This document shows positions 7,549-15,984 of a stretch of 34,554 nt of DNA, in pieces (within the stretch, counting starts at the first letter, position 1; the number at the start of each line of letters is the position of its first letter). The notes under the pieces were generated by a model. That model had not been told where the DNA came from. It saw nothing but the letters and a program-made list of their open reading frames with translations, and made no database searches. The position numbers and the translations under genes were made by a program. Source of the stretch: DATDCV01 sp036524155 (GTDB taxonomy: Bacteria; Verrucomicrobiota; Verrucomicrobiia; Limisphaerales; UBA8199); contig DATDCV010000149.1 of the NCBI GenBank assembly GCA_036524155.1, positions 1 to 34,554 of the forward strand, written 5' to 3'.

Positions 7549-9294
7549 ATGCTGCGCCCGATTATTACGGCGGCTTGGCTCACCCTCAGCCTGCCTTTCG
7601 CGCTCCTGTCGCAGGAGGCGCCGCCCGACCTCATACTGCACCACGGCAGGATCGTGACCGTGGACCGCGCCTTTTCGATCGCGGAGGCCATGGCGGTGCG
7701 GGAGGGACGAATCCTGCGGGTCGGCTCCGACGGGGACGTGCTGGCGCTGAAGGGGCCGAACACGGAAATGGTGGACCTGACGGGCAAGATGGTTCTGCCG
7801 GGGCTGATCGATTCACATGCGCATCCGCTGGCCGCGAGCCTGGTCGAGTTCGACCACCCCATCCCGCAAATGGACTCGGTGCAGGATGTGCTCGACTATT
7901 TCGCGGCCCGCGCCCGGGCAGTGCCAGAGGGGCAATGGCTCACCCTCCGGCAGGTGTTCATCACCCGGCTGCGCGAGCAACGCTACCCGACTCGGGCCGA
8001 ACTGGACCGCGCCGCCCCCAAACACCCGGTGATGTTTGCGACCGGGCCGGACGCGATGTTCAATTCGCTGGGGCTGAAATTCCACGGCATTGACCGGAAC
8101 TACAAAATCCCGGACGGCGGCCCGGGTTTGATCGAGAAGGACCCCAAGACTGGGGAGCCGACCGGCCTGGTGCGAACCTTCGCGCGGTTTCTAAAGGTGC
8201 CGGCGACGGGGAACAAACCGGCGGCGCCCGATCAAGAGCGCTGCCTGGCGGAGTTGTTCCGGGACTACAACAGCGTGGGCATCACGGCGGTTTGCGAGCG
8301 CGACGTTTACCCGGACCAAATTCCCGTTTACCAGGCCTTGCGCAATAGCGGCCGCGCGAACATCCGGGTCGCGCTGTCCTATCATGTCGGGTCCGAAGGC
8401 GACTGGCCAAAGATCCGGGAAACGATCCAGGCGGTGGCCCGGCATCCCTTGTTCAAAGGCAAGGACCCGCTGCTCCGGATCATCGGCGTCAAGACCTACC
8501 TGGACGGCGGCATGCTGACAGGCAGCGCTTACATGCGCGAGCCGTGGGGCGTGAGCGCCATGTACGGCATAAGCGACCCGGCCTACCGTGGCGTACGTTT
8601 TATCCCTCAGGATCGACTCAAGGAAATGGTGCGTTGCGCGGTCGAGAACGGCCTCCAATTCACCGCGCACAGCGTGGGGGACGGGGCCGTGCACGCCCTG
8701 CTCGAGGCCTATGAAGACGTCAACCGGGAGCTTCCGGTCCGCGGCGTGCGGCCCTGCGTGTCCCACTCAAATTTCATGAGCCGCGAAGCTGTCGAACAAG
8801 CCGCCCGCCTCGGTGTCATGCTGGATATCCAGCCCGCCTGGCTGTTCCTCGACACGCGGACCCTGGCGAAACAATTTGGCTACGACCGGTTACGGTATTT
8901 TCAACCGTTGCGCAGCATTTTTGAGGCGGGGGCGGTCGTGGGCGGCGGATCGGACCACATGCAGAAGATCGGTTCCCTGCGGGCAAATAATCCTTACAAC
9001 CCGTTCCTGGGCATGGCCACCGCCATCACCCGCCAGGCGCGATGGTACGAGGGGCGGCTTCACCCGGAGGAGGCGCTCTCGCGCGAGCAGGCGATTCGGT
9101 TCTACACGCTCAACAGCGCGAAAATCCTGTTCCTGGACGACGTCGCGGGCTCGCTCGAGGCCGGCAAGCTGGCGGATTTCGTCGTGCTTGACCGCGATCT
9201 GCTGGCTTGCCCCGAAGACCAGATTGCCGGGACGACGGCGTTGCGGACCTACGTGGGAGGCAAGCTGGTTCACAGCAAGAGCGGTTCGCCGTAG
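7549..9294 (+). CDS. secreted amidohydrolase family 3 protein (YtcJ-like)
   Basis: This 581-residue metal-dependent hydrolase of the amidohydrolase_3 group begins with a probable signal peptide (residues 1-22, ITAAWLTLSLPFALLSQ). The ATG at 7549 was chosen for that reason; the frame is open upstream through repeats, and a TTG at 7534 nearer a G-rich stretch is a possible alternative. The N-terminal metal-dependent-hydrolase strand signature (DLILHHGRIVTVD) is followed by the metal-binding HxH (SHAHP, H90 and H92). Further conserved stretches are TYLDGGMLTGSAYM, FTAHSVGDGAVH, PCVSHSNFM and GGSDHM, then the C-terminal strand return (LEAGKLADFVVLDRD). Family members cleave varied amide or cyclic C-N bonds; substrate cannot be told. 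The gene stands alone, divergent from the esterase operon. Confidence 0.85.
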   Translation: MLRPIITAAWLTLSLPFALLSQEAPPDLILHHGRIVTVDRAFSIAEAMAVREGRILRVGSDGDVLALKGPNTEMVDLTGKMVLPGLIDSHAHPLAASLVEFDHPIPQMDSVQDVLDYFAARARAVPEGQWLTLRQVFITRLREQRYPTRAELDRAAPKHPVMFATGPDAMFNSLGLKFHGIDRNYKIPDGGPGLIEKDPKTGEPTGLVRTFARFLKVPATGNKPAAPDQERCLAELFRDYNSVGITAVCERDVYPDQIPVYQALRNSGRANIRVALSYHVGSEGDWPKIRETIQAVARHPLFKGKDPLLRIIGVKTYLDGGMLTGSAYMREPWGVSAMYGISDPAYRGVRFIPQDRLKEMVRCAVENGLQFTAHSVGDGAVHALLEAYEDVNRELPVRGVRPCVSHSNFMSREAVEQAARLGVMLDIQPAWLFLDTRTLAKQFGYDRLRYFQPLRSIFEAGAVVGGGSDHMQKIGSLRANNPYNPFLGMATAITRQARWYEGRLHPEEALSREQAIRFYTLNSAKILFLDDVAGSLEAGKLADFVVLDRDLLACPEDQIAGTTALRTYVGGKLVHSKSGSP

Positions 9295-9343
9295 GGAGCG
9301 CCTCTCGCTCCCCATGAACCTCGGCGGACGATTGAAAGCAGGC

Positions 9344-9490
9344 CTCCTCTCCCCGACCCTCCCCGCCAATCCGCGGATCGGCGGGGGAGAGGGATGCAGA
9401 TTCGGCGGATGGGCGGGCCAAAGCGAGTGCGCGGCGCGATTTAGATCCCCCTCTCCGCCTCTGGGGGAGAGGGGACAGGGGCGAGGTGGC
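9344..9490. repeat. GC-rich palindromic element F
   Basis: Two linked hairpins fill the space after the amidohydrolase. The first pairs CCCTCCCCGCC with GGCGGGGGAGAGGG around ATCCGCGGAT (about 9357-9393). The second pairs CCCCTCTCC (9448-9456) with GGAGAGGGG (9466-9474). The first could act as a terminator for the upstream gene, but there is no T-run. I read it as an intergenic repeat element. Confidence 0.6.
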
Positions 9491-9524
9491 ACTTGCTTCG
9501 TGGAACGCTCATGGTCCCCATGCC

Positions 9525-9622
9525 CGCACTTCAGTCCGCAGCAATGCCCGAACGACCGTTGACTTCGAAATGTTAAAACCGCTTATTGTCGGTAATTGCT
9601 GCGGACTGAAGTCCGCGCGCCG
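9525..9622. repeat. palindromic element B, copy 1
   Basis: A 21-bp inverted repeat (CACTTCAGTCCGCAGCAAT at 9527-9545, facing ATTGCTGCGGACTGAAGTCC at 9595-9614; one mismatch in the full arms 9525-9545 and 9595-9615) flanks a ~49-bp variable loop. The right arm continues into GCGCGCCG like the other B copies (14747-14852 and 27534-27560). Confidence 0.85.
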
Positions 9623-9719
9623 ACTGTGCTGGGTAAAATCGACCAAGGTGAGAGGCGCCCCGCGGGAGGTGGGATTTTGGTTTTCTTGCCGCAAACGATT
9701 TGACGAATGGCCGGATCAA

Positions 9720-9737
9720 ACCTACCGTTCGGTAGGT
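9720..9737. promoter_or_regulatory. palindromic operator at the tetR start
   Basis: ACCTACCGTTCGGTAGGT is a perfect inverted repeat (8-bp arms, TT centre) ending one base before the GTG start codon at 9739. TetR-family regulators bind such palindromes and commonly repress themselves. A possible -35 TTGACG (9700-9705) lies 17 bp from a weak -10 TACCGT (9723-9728) inside the palindrome. That would put the transcription start almost on the start codon and imply a leaderless or near-leaderless message. The palindrome is seen directly; promoter and regulation are inference. Confidence 0.75.
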
Positions 9738-9738
9738 A

Positions 9739-10422
9739 GTGGGCAAATCCGTCAACCATTCCGATTCCGCCACGCGGCAGCACCTGCTGGATGTCGCGCT
9801 CCGGTGCTTTGCCCGGCAGGGCTACGCCGCCACGTCGGTCCGGGAAATCGTCGATGCCGCGCGGGTCTCCAAACCGGTTCTGTATTATTATTTCGCGGAT
9901 AAAGCCGACTTGTTCCACGCGGTGGTGGACTCGGCGCACGACGAGCGCTACCGCCTCATGCTGGCGGCCGCCCGACGCGGGAAGACCGTGCGCCAGCGGC
10001 TGGAGGAAATGGTGGCCGATGTGTTCGAATACTCCCTGCGGAACCGCGAGCTGCTGCGCCTCACCTTCGCGACGGCGTTCGCGATGTCCGCCGCCGTCCC
10101 CGGCCAGAGCAAGTGCCGTGAGAAGGGGCGCCGCAATTTCGAGCTGGTTCGCTCGGTGATTGAACAGGGCCAGGCCGCCGGCGAACTGACCCGCCAGTTC
10201 TCTTCGCTGGAGCTGGCGCTGGGCATTTACGGCCAGGTGAACAGCTACGTGATGTTCCGCCTGCTGGTGCCGGACTGCCCGCTGAACCGCGACAGCGCGA
10301 AAGAGATCGTGCGGCTGTTTCTGCACGGCGCCGCGGCCCGGCCAGCGGTGAACGGACATGCGCTGGGGACCGGCAGCCAGACCCGCCGCGCGCGGACGGT
10401 CCGCAACCGCAGCCGGAATTAA
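9739..10422 (+). CDS. TetR/AcrR-family transcriptional regulator of the efflux operon
   Basis: This is a 227-residue repressor-type protein. Residues ~10-57 are a TetR DNA-binding domain with the usual pattern (LLDVALRCFARQGYAATSV, then a recognition helix region VSKPVLYYYFADKADLF). The rest is a helical ligand domain. The GTG at 9739 is the only possible start, because an in-frame TAG sits at 9733 and no other start lies near. No Shine-Dalgarno sequence precedes it, and the operator palindrome 9720-9737 abuts it. The stop is 26 bp before the adaptor gene, so it is probably the first gene of a tetR-adaptor-RND-adaptor operon and represses the operon together with itself. An effector such as a toxic hydrophobic compound is expected from the family but not shown. 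Confidence 0.88.
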   Translation: MGKSVNHSDSATRQHLLDVALRCFARQGYAATSVREIVDAARVSKPVLYYYFADKADLFHAVVDSAHDERYRLMLAAARRGKTVRQRLEEMVADVFEYSLRNRELLRLTFATAFAMSAAVPGQSKCREKGRRNFELVRSVIEQGQAAGELTRQFSSLELALGIYGQVNSYVMFRLLVPDCPLNRDSAKEIVRLFLHGAAARPAVNGHALGTGSQTRRARTVRNRSRN

Positions 10423-10448
10423 GCAAACACCTGTCTTCGTAGGTTTCC

Positions 10449-11573
10449 ATGAAAACAAAAATCATTGCTGCAATTGTTGGCGTGCTGTTGCTCGTTGGGG
10501 GTTTGGGTGCGGTGAAAGGCCTTCAAATCAGGACCCTGATCGCCTCCGCGAAGCTGATGGCCGCGCCGCCCGAGCACGTTTCGTCCTTCGTCGTGCGCGA
10601 GGAAACCTGGCAAAGCACGCTCGGCGCCGTCGGCAGCGTCAGCGCCGTCCAGGGAGTCAATGTCACCCCGGAGATTCCGGGCCTGGTGCGCGAGATCACT
10701 TTTGAATCCGGGGCGGTGGTGGCCAAGGGCGACGTGCTGGTGCGGCTTGATGTTTCCTCGGAAGCGGCCCAGTTGCGGGCGGTCGAGGCGCAATTGGAAC
10801 TGGCGCGCATCACCCTCGAACGCGAGCGGAGCCTCCTCAAAGACCGCCTTGTGCCCCAGTCGGAATTCGACACCGCCGAGGCGACGACGAAACAATACCA
10901 GGCCAACGCGGATGCCATCCGCACAACGATCGAGAAGAAGTCGGTCCGCGCGCCGTTCGCCGGCCGGCTCGGGATCCGCCTGGTCAACCTCGGGCAATAC
11001 CTGGAGGCCGGCAAACCGATCGTCTCCCTGCAATCACTCACGCCGATCTTCGGCGATTTTTCGCTGCCGCAGCAGGACCTGGCGCAATTGAAGGCGGGCC
11101 TGCGGGTCCGCCTTTCCACGGACGCGTATCCCGGCCGGCAATTCGATGGTGTGCTCAGCGCGATCAACCCGGAGCTCGACCAGACCACCCGCAGCGTCGG
11201 GTTGCAGGCGACATTCGAGAATCCGGAGCAATTGCTGCGCCCGGGCATGTTCGCGCGGATTGAGGTTCTGTTGCCGGAGCAGCAACACGTCGTCACGATT
11301 CCGCTCACGGCCATCCTCAGCGAAGCCTACGGCGACTCCGTCTATGTCATCGAGGCGAAAGGTGAGGGTGACAAAGCCCAGTTCGCGGTGCGGCAGCAGT
11401 TCGTCCGGACCGGCCGGGTAAGGGGCGACCTCGTCGCGGTTGAGTCCGGCCTTAAGCCCGGAGCGAAAATCGTCGGCGCGGCGCCATTCAAGCTTCGCAA
11501 CGGGATGGCGGTCGTGGAGAGCAACGACCTGACGCCCAAAGCCTCCGGCAACCCGACGCCGGCCGACAGTTGA
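10449..11573 (+). CDS. RND efflux periplasmic adaptor subunit (first adaptor)
   Basis: This 374-residue membrane fusion protein has one N-terminal membrane anchor (residues ~5-25, IIAAIVGVLLLVGGLGAV) with no lipobox Cys. It then shows the biotinyl-lipoyl-like half-motifs (GVNVTPEIPGLVREI and SVRAPFAGRLG) around a coiled-coil hairpin (~100-160, VEAQLELARITLERERSLL), followed by beta-barrel and membrane-proximal domains (FSLPQQDLAQLKAGLRV, QLLRPGMFARIEVLLP). It links an RND pump to an outer-membrane channel. The gene overlaps the pump gene by one base in TGATG (11571-11575), an arrangement that normally gives translational coupling. No TolC-type channel gene is in the window. Confidence 0.9.
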   Translation: MKTKIIAAIVGVLLLVGGLGAVKGLQIRTLIASAKLMAAPPEHVSSFVVREETWQSTLGAVGSVSAVQGVNVTPEIPGLVREITFESGAVVAKGDVLVRLDVSSEAAQLRAVEAQLELARITLERERSLLKDRLVPQSEFDTAEATTKQYQANADAIRTTIEKKSVRAPFAGRLGIRLVNLGQYLEAGKPIVSLQSLTPIFGDFSLPQQDLAQLKAGLRVRLSTDAYPGRQFDGVLSAINPELDQTTRSVGLQATFENPEQLLRPGMFARIEVLLPEQQHVVTIPLTAILSEAYGDSVYVIEAKGEGDKAQFAVRQQFVRTGRVRGDLVAVESGLKPGAKIVGAAPFKLRNGMAVVESNDLTPKASGNPTPADS

Positions 11574-14500
11574 TGAATTCCTCGTTTACCGATCTATTCA
11601 TCCGGCGGCCGGTGCTGGCGGTGGTGGTGAACCTGGTGATCTTGATCGCCGGGTTCCAGGCGATCAAGACGCTGACGGTGCGCCAGTACCCACGCAGCGA
11701 TAACGCCTCGGTGACCGTGACGACCGTCTACGTCGGGGCCAGCGCGGACCTGGTGCGCGGTTTTATCACGACCCCGCTGGAGCGCGCGATCGCCTCCGCG
11801 GATGGCATCGACTACCTGGCCTCGGAGAGCAAGCTCGGGCTCTCGACCATCACCGTCCGCCTCCGGCTCAATTACGACCCGAACAAGGCGCTGGCGGAAA
11901 TCAGCTCGAAGGTGGACCAGGTCCGCAATGATCTGCCGCCGGAAGCCGAGGTGCCGATCATCAACATTGTGTCGGCTGATTCCCAATTTGCCGCCGCCTA
12001 CCTCAGTTTCACCTCGGAGATACTCGAAGCGAATCAAATCACCGATTACCTGGTGCGGGTCGTCCAGCCCCGGCTCTCGGCGCTGGAGGGTGTGCAGCGG
12101 GCGGACATCCTGGGCGGCCGCACGTTCGCCATGCGCATCTGGCTCAAGGCGGACCGCATGGCCGCGTTCAACATCAACCCCGCGCAGGTCCGCGAGGTGC
12201 TCGCGGCCAACAACTTCCTCTCCGCGCTCGGCCAGACGCGCGGGTCGCTGGTCCAGGTCAATCTCACGGCCAACACGGATCTGCGGTCGGTCCAGGATTT
12301 TCGCAACCTGGTCGTCCGCAACTCCGGGGACAAGCTGGTTCGCCTGGGCGACATCGCCGATGTCGTGCTCGGGGCCGAGAACTACGATTCGGAGGTGCGA
12401 TTCAGCGGGGAGAAGGCGGTCTTCATGGGGGTCTGGCCGATGCCCAATGCGAATTCGCTGGATGTTATCAAACGGATTCGCTCGGAAATGGCTTCGATCC
12501 AGAACCAGCTCCCGACCGGCCTGCAAGGGCGAATCGCGTACGACGCGACGAAGTACATCGAGGATGCGATTCGCGAGGTGCTGAAGACGCTGAGCGAAAC
12601 GCTGCTGATCGTCGCCATCGTGATTTTCCTTTTCCTGGGCTCGCTTCGGTCGGTGCTGGTGCCACTGATCGCCATTCCGATCTCACTCGTCGGGGGGATC
12701 TTCCTGATGCAGGTGTTCGGGTTCTCGATCAACCTGTTGACGCTGCTGGCGATTGTGCTGTCGGTCGGGTTGGTGGTGGATGACGCGATCGTGGTGGTGG
12801 AAAACGTCGAGCGGCACGTGCGCGAGGGTCAGCCGCCGGTCAAGGCCGCGTTGCTGGGCGCGCGCGAACTGGTCAGCCCGGTGATCGCCATGACGATCAC
12901 GCTGGCGGCGGTTTATGCGCCGATCGGCCTGCAAGGCGGCCTGACCGGTTCGTTGTTTCGGGAATTCGCGTTCACGCTCGCCGGAGCGGTGTTCATCTCC
13001 GGTATCGTGGCCTTGACCCTCTCGCCCGTGATGTCGTCCAAACTCCTCGACCGGAGCCACGAGGAGCACGGGCTCGCCGGCCGCATCAACCGCGATTTTG
13101 ATCGGTTCCGCCGCTTCTACGGGCGGATCCTGGATGCGACGCTCCGCGCGCGCCCGGCGGTGTATGTCGTCTGGCTGGCGCTTGGCCTGTTGAGCATCCC
13201 GATGTATCAGATGGCGCCCAAAGAACTGGCGCCGAGTGAAGATCAAAGCATCTGTTTCGCCATCGTCGAAGCCCCCGCGGACGCAACGATTGACCAGACG
13301 GCGTACTATACGGAGGCGGTCAACCGCGAGTTCATGAGCACGCCCGAAGAGGCACGGACATTCCAGGTCACTTTTCCGGATAACGGCTTTGCCGGGCTGG
13401 TGCTCAAGCCGTGGGGCGAGCGCAAACGCACGGTGTTCACGATTTTGCCCGAGGTGCAAAAGAAGGTCAGCCAGGTGCCGGGCATTCGCACGATGGTCGC
13501 CACCCCGCCGGCGCTGCCGGGGGGCGGCCAATTCCCGGTCGAGGTCGTCATCGGCTCGACCGCCGAGCCCGGGACGATTCTCGAATTTGCTGACAAGTTG
13601 CAGCAGAAAGCCGCCGCGAGCGGGATGTTTGCTTTTCCACCGGTCATCGACACGAAGCTGGACCAGCCGGAGGTGGAAGTGGTGCTGGACCGGGACAAGG
13701 TTGCTTCGCTCGGGCTGAGCATGGCCAACGTGGGCGCCGATCTCGGAACGCTGGTCGGCGGCAATTTCGTAAACCGCTTCAGCCTGGATGGGCGCAGCTA
13801 CAAGGTTGTCCCGCAGATCAAACGCGCTGAACGGTTGAACGCCAGCCAGCTCGAGAACACTTACGTCAAAGGGCCGAACGGCCAACTCGTGCCCTTAAGC
13901 ACCTTCGCCGTCCTCAAAAAGAAAACCGGGCCGCGCAGCCTGCACAAATTCCAGCAGTTCAACGCCGTCAAAATCAGCGGGGTCGCGATCCGCCCGCTGG
14001 ATGAAGCGCTCAGGTACCTCGAGACCGAGGCGGCCCAAATCCTGCCCAAAGGCTACAAACTGGATTACACTGGCGAATCCCGCCAGTTGCGCGTCGAAGG
14101 CAGCAAATTCCTGCCGGCGTTCCTGTTGGCGCTGACGCTGATCTTTCTCGTGCTCGCCGCGCAGTTCAACAGCTTCCGGGACCCGCTAATCATTCTCCTG
14201 GGCTCGGTGCCGCTGGCGATGTTCGGCGCGCTGCTGTTCAGTTTCCTGAAGATGCCCAACCCGAACATCCCGTTTTTCACGAACGGCTGGACCACGACCC
14301 TTAACATTTACTCACAGGTCGGGCTGGTCACTTTGATCGGGCTGGTGTCGAAGAACGGCATCCTGATCGTTCAGTTTGCCAACGAGCTGCAGCGCAGCGG
14401 CCTCACCAAGCTCCAGGCCATCCGCGAGTCCGCCCTCATCCGCCTCCGGCCGGTGCTGATGACCAGCGCCGCAACCATCTTCGGGCACTTCCCGCTCACG

Positions 14501-14740
14501 TTGGTGTCCGGGGCGGGCGCCGCCGCGCGCAATTCCATCGGCATCACGATCGTCGCGGGGATGGCGTTGGGCACGATCTTCACGTTGTTGGTGATTCCCT
14601 CAATTTACGTCTTGATTGCCAAGCAACATGCGGGCGAAGATCCGGGCGTGCTCGGACGGGACTTCGAGATCCCCGAAGCCGTCCCGGCCCTGGCCCATGT
14701 GCGACCTCACGCCAATCCTGACGACGGCAACGGAGACTGA
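11573..14740 (+). CDS. HAE1-type RND multidrug efflux pump (MexI-like)
   Basis: This 1055-residue inner-membrane proton-driven transporter has the standard length and layout: TM1 near the N-terminus (FIRRPVLAVVVNLVILIAGF), a large periplasmic loop, TM2-6 (~335-500), a second loop, and TM7-12 near the C-terminus. The proton-relay Asp pair in TM4 is present (GLVVDDAIVVVENV, D403 and D404). The N-terminus (VRQYPRSDNASVTVTTVYVGAS) is most like the MexI branch. The ATG at 11573 shares its A with the adaptor stop; a TTG three bases earlier is possible but less likely. Its own stop, TGA at 14738-14740, again overlaps an ATG (TGATG), but that start is now out of frame with the next adaptor because of the repeat inserted at 14747-14852. 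Confidence 0.92.
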   Translation: MNSSFTDLFIRRPVLAVVVNLVILIAGFQAIKTLTVRQYPRSDNASVTVTTVYVGASADLVRGFITTPLERAIASADGIDYLASESKLGLSTITVRLRLNYDPNKALAEISSKVDQVRNDLPPEAEVPIINIVSADSQFAAAYLSFTSEILEANQITDYLVRVVQPRLSALEGVQRADILGGRTFAMRIWLKADRMAAFNINPAQVREVLAANNFLSALGQTRGSLVQVNLTANTDLRSVQDFRNLVVRNSGDKLVRLGDIADVVLGAENYDSEVRFSGEKAVFMGVWPMPNANSLDVIKRIRSEMASIQNQLPTGLQGRIAYDATKYIEDAIREVLKTLSETLLIVAIVIFLFLGSLRSVLVPLIAIPISLVGGIFLMQVFGFSINLLTLLAIVLSVGLVVDDAIVVVENVERHVREGQPPVKAALLGARELVSPVIAMTITLAAVYAPIGLQGGLTGSLFREFAFTLAGAVFISGIVALTLSPVMSSKLLDRSHEEHGLAGRINRDFDRFRRFYGRILDATLRARPAVYVVWLALGLLSIPMYQMAPKELAPSEDQSICFAIVEAPADATIDQTAYYTEAVNREFMSTPEEARTFQVTFPDNGFAGLVLKPWGERKRTVFTILPEVQKKVSQVPGIRTMVATPPALPGGGQFPVEVVIGSTAEPGTILEFADKLQQKAAASGMFAFPPVIDTKLDQPEVEVVLDRDKVASLGLSMANVGADLGTLVGGNFVNRFSLDGRSYKVVPQIKRAERLNASQLENTYVKGPNGQLVPLSTFAVLKKKTGPRSLHKFQQFNAVKISGVAIRPLDEALRYLETEAAQILPKGYKLDYTGESRQLRVEGSKFLPAFLLALTLIFLVLAAQFNSFRDPLIILLGSVPLAMFGALLFSFLKMPNPNIPFFTNGWTTTLNIYSQVGLVTLIGLVSKNGILIVQFANELQRSGLTKLQAIRESALIRLRPVLMTSAATIFGHFPLTLVSGAGAAARNSIGITIVAGMALGTIFTLLVIPSIYVLIAKQHAGEDPGVLGRDFEIPEAVPALAHVRPHANPDDGNGD

Positions 14741-14746
14741 TGCGAC

Positions 14747-14852
14747 CGGCGCGCGGACTTCAGTCCGCAGCAACAGCCGATTGCGGAATGCAGCCTCAAT
14801 TCCCGGCATCGCCGGCCCAAGTTGGTTGCTGCGGACTGAAGTCCGCGCGCCG
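14747..14852. repeat. palindromic element B, copy 2, inserted at the start of the second adaptor gene
   Basis: Perfect 27-bp inverted arms lie at 14747-14773 (CGGCGCGCGGACTTCAGTCC...) and 14826-14852. CCGG occurs at 14746-14749 and again at 14850-14853. Removing the 104 bp between equivalent points of these two sites fuses the ATG at 14740 in frame to the adaptor's signal peptide. Confidence 0.85.
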
Positions 14853-15953
14853 GGACTGGGAGGCCTCGGCCGTCAGTGGTGCCTGCTAATCGTCCTGCCG
14901 CTGCTGGTGCCAGCCCTCATTACCGCCTGCTCCAAAGCGCCCGCGCAAAGCGCCAAACCTCCTCGTGACATTTCTGTCCCCGTCAAGGTCGCCAAAGTCG
15001 AGTCGGTGCCACTTGACCGCACCCTGGCCGTCGTCGGCACACTCGCCCCCAGGACGGATGCGACCATCGCCGCCCAGGTGGAAGGGCAGATCCAAAAGGC
15101 CCTGCTCGATTTTGGCGAACAAGCCGCCGCCTCGCAGGAGTTGGCTCTGATCGACACGGATTCCTACGAAGCCCTCGTCCGGCAGTCGGCCGCCGCGGTG
15201 GCCAAGGCGAAAGCCAACGCCCTAAACGCCGAAAATAATCTCAAGCGCGTCCTCGAACTGCAGCAAAGCAAGATCTCGTCGGCAAGCGACCTCGACTCCG
15301 CGACCGCGCAGGCCGAGCAGGCCCGGGCGGAGGTGAAGCAGGCGGAGGCGGCCGACGCGATTGCGCGTCTCAACCTGCAACGTTCGCACGTCATCGCCCC
15401 GTTCCCGGGCACGATTTCCGAGCGCATCGTCAACACCGGCGATTATGTTAAAATCGGTTCGCCGCTTTTCCGCCTCGTCGAGGACGGCGAGCTGAAGTAC
15501 GTCGTCCAGGCGCCCGAACGCTACGCGGCCCTGGTGAAGCCCGGTCAGACGGTCGAGCTCTCCGTCGATGCCTGGCCGGATCAGACTTTCCGGGCCACGG
15601 TTTATCTCGTCAGCCCCTCCGTCAGCACCGCCACGCGTTCCTTTTACCTCGCGGCACGCGTGGATAATTCCGACCGCAAGCTCAAGGCGAATAGTTTTGC
15701 CCGGGGTGAGCTGGTCCTGGAACGCGCCGTGCCCACCCCGGTGATCCCGCTCGAAGCCGTCGTCAACTTCGCCGGCGTGACGAAAGTGTTCGTGATCCAG
15801 AATGACAGCGCGCGCAGCCGGGAAATTAAAACCGGCCGAATCAAAGACGGCCGCCAGGAAGTCACCGAAGGACTGGAAACCGGCGAGGTTGTGGCCCTCA
15901 CCGGCACCACCAGGCTTTTCGAAATGGCAAAAGTCCGCGTCCAGGCTCCTTAG
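14826..15953 (+). CDS. RND efflux periplasmic adaptor, lipoprotein type (second adaptor)
   Basis: This protein is ~375 residues. A lipoprotein signal (LLIVLPLLVPALITAC, lipobox L-I-T-A-C, then SKAP) anchors it in a membrane by a lipid. Then come the adaptor elements: lipoyl half-motif (LAPRTDATIAAQVEGQIQ), coiled-coil hairpin (NALNAENNLKRVLELQQSK to EQARAEVKQAEAADA), second half-motif (SHVIAPFPGTISERIV) and barrel domain (APERYAALVKPGQTVELSV). The start is uncertain. TTG at 14826, inside the right arm of the inserted repeat, is the nearest usable in-frame codon; an ATG at 14697 inside the RND gene is the next. The original start was probably the ATG at 14740 (TGATG coupling), now out of frame. 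Whether the gene is still translated well is open. It may work with the first adaptor as a hetero-adaptor, as in TriAB. Confidence 0.8.
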   Translation: MLRTEVRAPGLGGLGRQWCLLIVLPLLVPALITACSKAPAQSAKPPRDISVPVKVAKVESVPLDRTLAVVGTLAPRTDATIAAQVEGQIQKALLDFGEQAAASQELALIDTDSYEALVRQSAAAVAKAKANALNAENNLKRVLELQQSKISSASDLDSATAQAEQARAEVKQAEAADAIARLNLQRSHVIAPFPGTISERIVNTGDYVKIGSPLFRLVEDGELKYVVQAPERYAALVKPGQTVELSVDAWPDQTFRATVYLVSPSVSTATRSFYLAARVDNSDRKLKANSFARGELVLERAVPTPVIPLEAVVNFAGVTKVFVIQNDSARSREIKTGRIKDGRQEVTEGLETGEVVALTGTTRLFEMAKVRVQAP

Positions 15954-15984
15954 GCCGGTTGCGGAACTCCAGCCCATCGCACAC

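Noticed and set aside
9344..9490. CRISPR-like or terminator reading of the GC-rich hairpins after the amidohydrolase
   Set aside because: The hairpins are not regularly spaced identical repeats and lack a T-run; they fit an intergenic palindromic element better.
11594..13885. Two long minus-strand frames opposite the RND pump
   Set aside because: They are His/Arg/Gln-rich shadow translations of a well-conserved transporter; no start signal or domain is seen.
14746..14853. CCGG as a 4-bp target-site duplication of element B2
   Set aside because: CCGG is self-complementary and overlaps the palindrome arms, so it could be part of the element itself; I use it only to define the 104-bp unit, not as proof of transposition.
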